From contig DASXZP010000005.1 of assembly GCA_036501825.1 (NCBI GenBank), forward strand, positions 107,831 through 171,830: a stretch of DNA of 64,000 nt, in the 5' to 3' direction. Source of the stretch: JAFECT01 sp036501825 (lineage in GTDB: Bacteria > Pseudomonadota > Alphaproteobacteria > Caulobacterales > Caulobacteraceae). A program made the translations under genes and the position numbers. Numbering within the stretch: position 1 is the first letter of the stretch; each line of letters opens with the position of its first letter. Under the pieces are notes generated by a model. The model worked only from the letters and a program-made list of their open reading frames with translations. It did not search any database and was not told where the DNA came from. Positions 58,233-64,000 of this stretch are shown here, piece by piece.

Positions 58233-59348
58233 GTGCGTAATGCCGTCATCGCCTCGACCGGTCTGTTCACGCCGCCCCACGCGATCTCAAACGCGGAATT
58301 GGTCGAGGCGTTCAACGCCTATGTCGCGGAGTTCAATGAGGAAAACAGCCAAGCCATCGCCGCGGGCAGCGTCACAGCGCTCGAGCCCTCGTCGGTGGAG
58401 TTCATCGAAAAAGCCTCCGGCGTGAAGTCACGCTTCGTGGTGGAGAAGGCCGGAATCCTCGATCACCGGATGATGCGGCCGGTGTTGCCCGAACGCACCA
58501 ATGACGAAGTTTCGCTGCTCGCCGAGATCGCGGTGCACGCCGCGGAACAGGCGCTCGAACGCTGGGGCAAGCCCCGCACAAGGCTTGGGGCGGTTCTGTG
58601 CGCGGCGTCCAACATGCAGCGGCCCTATCCGGCGATGGCGGTGGAGATCCAGGCGGCGCTCGGTCTCGGCGGATTTGCGTTCGATATGAACGTGGCCTGC
58701 TCGTCGGCGACGTTCGGGATCAAGACCGCGGTCGACTATGTCGCCACCGGTTCGTGCGATGCGGTGCTGATGGTCAATCCGGAGATCTGCTCCGGGCACC
58801 TGAACTTCCGCGACCGCGACAGCCACTTCATCTTCGGCGACGTGGCGACGGCGGTGATCGTCGAGCGGGCGGACGAAGCCGCGGGCGGCTGGGACATCCT
58901 GGGCACGCGGTTGAAGACCCAGTACTCCAACAACATCCGCAACAATTTCGGCTTTCTGAACCGTGCGGCGCCCGAGGGCCGCGACCTGCCCGACAAGCTG
59001 TTCGTGCAGCAGGGGCGCAAGGTGTTCAAGGAGGTGGTGCCGATGGTCTCGGAGATGATCCTCGACCACGCCGCCGACCTCGGGATCGAGCCCGCGTCGT
59101 TGAAGCGGCTATGGCTGCACCAGGCCAACATCAACATGAACGAGATGATCGGCCGCCGGGTGCTGGGCCGCGACCCGACGCGCGAGGAGAACGTCATCAT
59201 CCTCGACGACTATGCCAATACCTCCTCCGCGGGCTCGATCATCGCCTTCCACAAACACAGCGACGACCTGCAGTCCGGCGACCTCGGCCTCATCTGCTCC
59301 TTCGGCGCAGGCTATTCGGCGGGAACGGTGTTCGTTCGGCGGGTCTAA
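58233..59348 (+). CDS. 3-oxoacyl-ACP synthase III (KAS III) family enzyme
   Basis: The protein has 371 residues from GTG 58233 (GGAG seven bases upstream). The thiolase-fold triad is present: Cys156 (NVACSSATFG), His296 (WLHQANINMN) and Asn329 (DDYANTSSAGS). At 371 residues it is longer than FabH and has an N-terminal insert (VAEFNEENSQAIAAG), as in the KAS III group used for special acyl chains or quinolone/lipid synthesis. It starts divergently from barrel copy 1, 175 bp apart. The frame opens from 58167. Confidence 0.9.
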   Translation: MRNAVIASTGLFTPPHAISNAELVEAFNAYVAEFNEENSQAIAAGSVTALEPSSVEFIEKASGVKSRFVVEKAGILDHRMMRPVLPERTNDEVSLLAEIAVHAAEQALERWGKPRTRLGAVLCAASNMQRPYPAMAVEIQAALGLGGFAFDMNVACSSATFGIKTAVDYVATGSCDAVLMVNPEICSGHLNFRDRDSHFIFGDVATAVIVERADEAAGGWDILGTRLKTQYSNNIRNNFGFLNRAAPEGRDLPDKLFVQQGRKVFKEVVPMVSEMILDHAADLGIEPASLKRLWLHQANINMNEMIGRRVLGRDPTREENVIILDDYANTSSAGSIIAFHKHSDDLQSGDLGLICSFGAGYSAGTVFVRRV

Positions 59349-59357
59349 GAGAAGAGA

Positions 59358-59561
59358 GTCCACGGACCCACACGGACGCACACGGAAAAAGACAACGAAC
59401 CGAAACGTTGCGCGTGATCAGCCAGGAAAGCGGCGCGCAGCGCCGCAATCAGGTTTCTGGTTCGTGTTCTTCGTGGGCGAATTTCTTGATCGATCGAACT
59501 CACCCGCAAACGCCTGCCGCCCGTTTGCTATTTCCGTGTGCGTCCGTGTGGGTCCGTGGAC
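59358..59561. repeat. Palindromic element with perfect 31-bp arms built from 9-bp units
   Basis: The left arm is 59358-59388 and the right arm is 59531-59561; they are exact reverse complements. The arms consist of three 9-base units (CCACGGACC, CACACGGAC, GCACACGGA). The 142-bp interior contains a second, fainter set of units (TTCGTGTTC, TTCGTGGGC near 59460-59477) that resembles the right arm of the 24112-24235 element. It fills most of the 289-bp gap after the KAS III gene; no ORF is credible there. Confidence 0.85.
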
Positions 59562-59637
59562 AGTCTTTCTCGTGCCAAACGCAAACGGGCGCGCCCCTTT
59601 CGGAGCGCGCCGCTGATCTCGATTGCGAGAGCTCTTA

Positions 59638-60162
59638 TCAGAACTTGCGCACGTAGCTGAGCGAGAAGGCGTTCACGTGACCGCCGCCGTTGCTCAGGTC
59701 GTAGTAGGTGTACTCGAGGCGAGCGCCGTTCTTGCCCATGAAGGTCTGCGCGCCGATGCCGGCGTTCCAGGCGTTGTCGCCTTCGGAAACGCTGAAACCG
59801 CCCGCCGAAGCCTTCAGGTCCATGCGGCCGTAGCCGGCGCGGATGAACACGTCGCTGTCGCCGTTGATCGGGAGGAACGCGACCGCGTCGAGCGCGTATT
59901 CGTCGTTTTCCTTGACGCTGACGCCCGAGACGTCCTTGGAGGTTACGCCGAAGGCGCCTTCACCTTCGATGCCGAAGTGCGTCGAACGCGCGCCGATCCG
60001 GCCCGTGACGGTGCCGAGGTCCACGCCGCCGCCGAAATCCGTCTCGGTGTAACCGACGTTGCCGTACCAGTTGATTTTACCATCGGTAGAGCCGTCCGCC
60101 GCGAACGCAGGCGAGGCCACGACCACAGCGGCCACCGCCGCAGCTGCAAAAGCGAGCTTCAT
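59638..60162 (-). CDS. Small outer-membrane beta-barrel protein, copy 2
   Basis: The protein has 174 residues from ATG 60162 with a signal peptide (AAVAAVVVASPAFA). INWYGNVGYTETDFGGG and TGRIGARSTHFGIEGEGAFG align with the first barrel's ITWYGNLGYTGVD and ARLGARFGRYLGAEG blocks, and DVFIRAGYGRMDL matches LDLLVRAGYGNED. It ends SLSYVRKF. Both barrels are minus-strand genes on either side of the KAS III gene, so they look like a duplicated pair separated by insertion or rearrangement. Confidence 0.87.
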   Translation of the reverse strand: MKLAFAAAAVAAVVVASPAFAADGSTDGKINWYGNVGYTETDFGGGVDLGTVTGRIGARSTHFGIEGEGAFGVTSKDVSGVSVKENDEYALDAVAFLPINGDSDVFIRAGYGRMDLKASAGGFSVSEGDNAWNAGIGAQTFMGKNGARLEYTYYDLSNGGGHVNAFSLSYVRKF

Positions 60163-60353
60163 TTTGTTTTTCCCAACGAGAGAAGACTGACGCCGTTTTG
60201 GCGCAAGCGTGATGTAAGGAATTAAGCTTGGCCGTAAAGATGCAATCTGGATTTGAGCAGCCCGGACGTTTTCACCGCGCGCGTTCGTTGCGGAATTGTC
60301 GCATAAGGTTAATGACATAGCCCCAAAACAGGGGATCAATCCTTACACAAAGC

Positions 60354-61637
60354 TTACTTCTTCGCGGGCGTCGGCGCCGAAGCGGGAGCGGCCGCCGCAG
60401 CCGCTTGCTGAGCGTCGTAAGCCTTCTGCAGGGCGGCGTCATAGGCCTCGGTCTGCCGCACCAGGTCCATATGCTTCCCCTTCCAGACCATGGCGTCATA
60501 GACGCGATGGAACACGCTCGGGTGGTCGTAGAACACGATCTCTTCGAGCCGCGTGGGGTTGGGTGCGCGATAGTCGGCCGTCTTCACCAGCGCCGTCGCC
60601 ATGCCGTCGGGGTCGTGGGCGTGCTTGAGCGAGAAGCGGTCGGCGTCCGCCTCGGTCATTCGCTGGATGGTCGACTGCAGCGGCGTGGCCAGCAGCATGA
60701 CCAGGCCGAGCGTGATGCTCAGCACCGGCAGGCCGGCCGGATCGGCCACGCCCCTGATCCCCCGCCCGCCGACGATACGGCTCACCATCGGGAACAACAG
60801 CTTGACCAAAAAGAACACGATCATCGCCAGGACGCCGAAGGCGCCCATCAGCACGAAGGAATGGCCGCGCACATAGTGGCCCATTTCATGGCCGACGACG
60901 CCGCGCACCTCCGACACCGTTGCGCCCTTCTTGAACATCACGTCGCTCATCGCCACACGGGCCGAGCCGAAGATGCCGGAGACGTTGGCGGTATAGCGGT
61001 TGGATTGTTTCGAACCATTGTAGATGAAGATCTTGTCCGACGGCACGCCGGTCTGCTTCGCCAGCGTCACCACCGCATCGCGCATCGGCCCGGGAGGCGC
61101 GGGCGTGTACTTGTTGAACAGCGGCTCGATGAAGATCGGCCCGATCACCAACACCACGCCGACGCACACCGCGACCAGCACCCCGCCCCAGATCGGCCAG
61201 GTCTTCGGCGCCCGCCGCAGCACCAGATAGAACAGGGGGAAGAAGATCAGAGCGCCGATGATCCCGAGCACGGCGTTGATCGCATGCTCGACGAGCCAGC
61301 CGGAGAGCGGCTGACTGGTCATGTCGAAGGACTTCTCAACGTACCAATCGCTATAGATGTCCCAGGGCAGGGACAGCACCGCGCCGATCACCGAACTGAT
61401 CAGCACCACCACAAGCGACGTCAGCCAGGGCCGCGGTCCGTTCTTCTCGAGCCCGTCCCGGGTGCGCCTGAGCACGCCCGTCCACAGGATGATCAGGGAC
61501 ACCGCCGTCGCGGCCAGGAAGCCCCACAGCAGCATCCAGTGGGCGTTGTGGGTATAGGCGATCGCCTTGGCCTGGGCGGCCGGCGACATGGCCGCGATAT
61601 GGACCTGGGCGGCCGTCCACGGATCGAAAGTCGCCAT
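60354..61637 (-). CDS. M48 family (Ste24-like CAAX) membrane metalloprotease
   Basis: The protein has 427 residues from ATG 61637. The zinc motif HEMGHYVRGH and the downstream EADADRFSLKHAHDPDG (third ligand) are intact. Seven hydrophobic segments and the N-terminal region SLPWDIYSDWYVEKSFDMTS match the long Ste24-type M48 proteins. It cleaves peptide substrates in or at the inner membrane, probably in quality control. It is followed by an Ala/Pro tail and sits 83 bp downstream of the peptide transporter gene. Confidence 0.92.
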   Translation of the reverse strand: MATFDPWTAAQVHIAAMSPAAQAKAIAYTHNAHWMLLWGFLAATAVSLIILWTGVLRRTRDGLEKNGPRPWLTSLVVVLISSVIGAVLSLPWDIYSDWYVEKSFDMTSQPLSGWLVEHAINAVLGIIGALIFFPLFYLVLRRAPKTWPIWGGVLVAVCVGVVLVIGPIFIEPLFNKYTPAPPGPMRDAVVTLAKQTGVPSDKIFIYNGSKQSNRYTANVSGIFGSARVAMSDVMFKKGATVSEVRGVVGHEMGHYVRGHSFVLMGAFGVLAMIVFFLVKLLFPMVSRIVGGRGIRGVADPAGLPVLSITLGLVMLLATPLQSTIQRMTEADADRFSLKHAHDPDGMATALVKTADYRAPNPTRLEEIVFYDHPSVFHRVYDAMVWKGKHMDLVRQTEAYDAALQKAYDAQQAAAAAAPASAPTPAKK

Positions 61638-61720
61638 CACATCCCCCCGGAACTCTTTGGCGGCCGGACTCTAGCCGAATCCGGCACGGCGCCAAAATGC
61701 TGGTTTCCTCCGCCCGCCGC

Positions 61721-63742
61721 TCAGAGCTCCTGCATGCGGTCGGTCAGGCCCGAGGCGTTGGCTTCCGGATCGGCATGGCCGTGGCCCCACTTGGTGATGA
61801 ACGGCGCGAGCACCAGGAATCCTGCGCCCACCGCCGCGCCGGCGATGCCGATCATCTGGAAGACGCTGACGTACTGGGCGAGCGCGGCGGCGGGATCGAG
61901 CACCTGGCCGCCCACCGTCGCCGAACTGGTCGAGGACGCCACCAGCGCCGCCAGCCACTGGCCCCAGGCGGTGGCCAGGAACCAGACCGCCAGCATGGTC
62001 GCGATGATCGTGATCGGCGCGAGCTTGGTGATCTCCGACAGGCCCACCGGCGACAGGAACAGTTCGCCCGTCGTGTGCAGCAGATAGGCGCCCACCAGGA
62101 AATAGATCGGCAGGCGGTAGGCCGCGTCGTGGAACTGCGAGCCCCAGACCAGCAGCAGGAAACCGGCGCCGACCTGAATCAGCCCCAGGCCGAATTTCAC
62201 CATGGGCCCGGGATCCTTCTTGATGCGGCCGAGCCAGGTCCACAGCGCCGCGAAGATCGGCGCGAAGACCAGGATGAAGCCCGCGTTGAAGGACTGGGTC
62301 TGGCCCGCGTTGATGGTGGCGTCGAAGAACAGCACCTTGGCCGGATCCAGATGCGCCGCCGCCAGCTGCGCCGGCGTGGCGATGGCGATGGTCCTGCCGA
62401 ACAGGTCGAACAGGATCGGCTTGGAGACGACGTTCAGGTCGGTGTTGCGGTCGGCGAACAGGCTGAGCGAGCTGCCGGCCTGTTCGAACAGGCAGAAAAA
62501 GGCGACGCAGCCGACCAGCAGCACCATCGCCAGCATCAGCCGCTCACGCTCGATCTTGGTGCACTTGGTCGTCATGAACCAGGCCAGGTAGCCCAGCACC
62601 CCGATCGAGGCGACGGCGAGGATGCTGCCGACCACGGCGAAGAAGTTGGCGATACCGAGGCCGATCGGCGTCTTGCCGCCGTGTGCGGTCGCCTGGGCGA
62701 TGGCGTCGCTGATCCATTCGCGCGCGGCGCCGTCGGCGCGCAACAGCACCCACACCACGCCGACGCCGAGGACGCCGATCGCGTAGATCAGGGTTTGCAG
62801 CGAGAGGCCGGCGAACACCTTCTGCTTCAGCTTTTCCGGATTCGGCGGTTCGCCCTTGCCCTGCAGCAGCGGCTTGCCGAGCACAAAGACGATGAAGCCC
62901 AGCAGCATGCCCACGCCGGCGAGGCCGAAGCCATAGCCCCAGCCGTAGGTGGCGCCCAGCCAACCGCACAGAATCGCCGACCAGAAGGCGCCCAGGTTCA
63001 CGCCGTAATAGTAGAGGGTAAAGCCGGGATCGCGCCGCGGATCGCCCTGGGGATAGAGCTGGCCCACGATGGCGGAGATGTTCGCCTTCAGGAAACCCAC
63101 GCCCATGATGATGAAGCCGAGCGCCAGATACATGATGGTGACGAAGACCGGATCCTTTTCTGTCACCTTCTTGAAGGTGCCGGCCGCAAGCGTGGCAGGC
63201 AAGCCCGCCGTCGCCGGCAGGTTCTTGATCACGAGATCGCCCGTCTTGTTGGAGCCCATCTCGTAGCCCTTGCCGCCGACCATCAGCAGCGTCGACTTGC
63301 CGTCGCGGCCGTCACCGGCCTGCACGTCGTAGTGCACGGCGGTCGCAACGCCGGCAGGCGCGTAGGTAATGTATTGTTTCGACGGGCCGGCGTGGATCGC
63401 CATGCCGAGCTGGCCGATCACCAACAGGATGGCCCCGAACGCCACCGACTTGCGCGTGCCGAGATAACGGTCCGCCAGGAACCCGCCGACCAGCGGCATC
63501 AGATACACCAGCGAGGTATAGGCGCCGTACTGACCGCTGGCGAACTTGTCCTCGAACAGGAAATGCTGGGTCAGATACAGCACGTAGATCGCGCGCATCC
63601 CGTAGTAGGAAAACCGCTCCCACATCTCGGCGAAGAACAGCACGAAGAGGCCCTTGGGGTGCGTCTTGGCGAGTTGCAGCATCACCGGGAAGCCGGTGAC
63701 AAGCGTGATCAGAGCGCCGGCCAGATTGATGACGGTGAGCAT
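61721..63742 (-). CDS. POT/PTR family proton-dependent oligopeptide transporter
   Basis: The protein has 673 residues from ATG 63742. FFAEMWERFSYYGMRAIYVL is the E-x-x-E-R/FYYG signature of POT transporters, followed by LVYLMPLVGGFLADRYLGTR and GFLKANISAIVGQLYP. At 673 residues it is longer than typical (about 500); the surplus is an insert of about 90 residues after the fourth helix (IHAGPSKQYITYAPAGVATA to GTFKKVTEKDPVFV), probably periplasmic. It imports di- and tripeptides. The last 258 bases of the window hold only its upstream region. Confidence 0.92.
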   Translation of the reverse strand: MLTVINLAGALITLVTGFPVMLQLAKTHPKGLFVLFFAEMWERFSYYGMRAIYVLYLTQHFLFEDKFASGQYGAYTSLVYLMPLVGGFLADRYLGTRKSVAFGAILLVIGQLGMAIHAGPSKQYITYAPAGVATAVHYDVQAGDGRDGKSTLLMVGGKGYEMGSNKTGDLVIKNLPATAGLPATLAAGTFKKVTEKDPVFVTIMYLALGFIIMGVGFLKANISAIVGQLYPQGDPRRDPGFTLYYYGVNLGAFWSAILCGWLGATYGWGYGFGLAGVGMLLGFIVFVLGKPLLQGKGEPPNPEKLKQKVFAGLSLQTLIYAIGVLGVGVVWVLLRADGAAREWISDAIAQATAHGGKTPIGLGIANFFAVVGSILAVASIGVLGYLAWFMTTKCTKIERERLMLAMVLLVGCVAFFCLFEQAGSSLSLFADRNTDLNVVSKPILFDLFGRTIAIATPAQLAAAHLDPAKVLFFDATINAGQTQSFNAGFILVFAPIFAALWTWLGRIKKDPGPMVKFGLGLIQVGAGFLLLVWGSQFHDAAYRLPIYFLVGAYLLHTTGELFLSPVGLSEITKLAPITIIATMLAVWFLATAWGQWLAALVASSTSSATVGGQVLDPAAALAQYVSVFQMIGIAGAAVGAGFLVLAPFITKWGHGHADPEANASGLTDRMQEL

Positions 63743-63961
63743 GAACCCTCTTAGATTTCCCCAGTCGCCACAGGCTCTTAACGGCCAAGGCGGTGTTCCC
63801 TGGCGCGGATAGGACCACGCGGCCCTAAGGTTTACAAGCGGTGACAAAGTCTGCGGGAACGAACCAAAGGTCGCTTTCGGGCTGACCTTCAGAGATGGAG
63901 CGGCGTCAACGTCGCGCTTGCTGGATCCTCGACGGCTCGGCGCTGATCGCGCCTCCCCGCC

Positions 63962-64000
63962 AAGGATGACGGGCCTCATTCAAAAGTTTTCGTCATCCTT
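63962..64000. repeat. Extragenic palindrome at the right edge
   Basis: AAGGATGACG at 63962-63971 and CGTCATCCTT at 63991-64000 are inverted copies about 20 bases apart; the element may continue past the window. The rest of 63743-63961 shows no gene. Confidence 0.6.

Noticed and set aside
61697..63754. A 685-codon plus-strand frame opposite the peptide transporter
   Set aside because: It is an antisense shadow: Arg/Gln/His-rich with no membrane or domain pattern, while the minus strand encodes a complete POT protein.

Overview
The window is high-GC, gene-dense DNA from an alphaproteobacterium, most likely of the Caulobacterales or a close relative. The reasons are a TipN-type polarity protein, an FlmG-like TPR glycosyltransferase divergent from flbT-flaF, a ChrR-type zinc anti-sigma factor with its sigma factor, and a COG4111/NadQ-like NAD regulator. 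About 65 protein genes cover nearly everything; no gene-free stretch exceeds 300 bases. I see no tRNA, rRNA, CRISPR array, transposase or prophage.

Layout. 1-5226: a sigma-E/ChrR stress island with two divergent arms (DUF1365 and a COG2907 flavoprotein leftward; sigma factor, anti-sigma, DUF1295, CFA-synthase-family methyltransferase and DUF2177 rightward). It is probably for modifying unsaturated fatty acids under oxidative or photo-oxidative stress. 5448-15774: small envelope proteins, a 2-hydroxyglutarate-oxidase-like flavoprotein, an MHYT hybrid histidine kinase, a dicarboxylate/amino-acid symporter, a LemA/TPM-domain operon and an EEP phosphatase/phospholipase-D pair. 15930-24102: TipN followed with no gap by an L-Ala-D/L-Glu epimerase, then pyroglutamyl peptidase, an MFS transporter, DUF423 and proline iminopeptidase. 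24241-31312 (minus): the elongasome operon mreB-mreC-mreD-mrdA-rodA, followed by a Tat-exported serine hydrolase. 31553-43316: metabolic genes (two GSTs, VTT membrane protein, aminotransferase, polyprenyl synthase, TrmN6-like methyltransferase, deoxyribosyltransferase-like protein, PqqB-like protein, a D-amino-acid-oxidase-like protein and a ketol-acid reductoisomerase paralogue). 43313-46001: flagellin regulators and FlmG. 46055-57432: accessory and hypothetical genes, a tandem pair of DUF805-type membrane proteins, a MoxR ATPase, an AT-richer RusA-like orphan, a universal stress protein, an HD hydrolase coupled to NadQ, and an HAF-repeat secreted protein. 57509-63742: two paralogous outer-membrane barrels flanking a KAS-III enzyme, an M48 protease and a POT peptide transporter.

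Functional threads. Several blocks concern the cell envelope: elongasome, muropeptide and peptide recycling (epimerase, pyroglutamyl peptidase, proline iminopeptidase, peptide transporter), polarity (TipN), flagellin modification and lipid modification.

The strongest leads are: (1) a secreted D-amino-acid-oxidase-like protein whose C-terminal FAD/substrate motifs lie at the N-terminus, apparently a circular permutation; (2) a pair of divergent sigma-E-type promoters with identical geometry; (3) a 46-bp exact repeat that carries half a terminator plus the start region of two otherwise diverged paralogues; (4) a KARI paralogue whose last codons and stop lie in a MITE-like element and whose start codon overlaps that of the divergent neighbour; (5) palindromic repeats built from 9-bp units at two loci.
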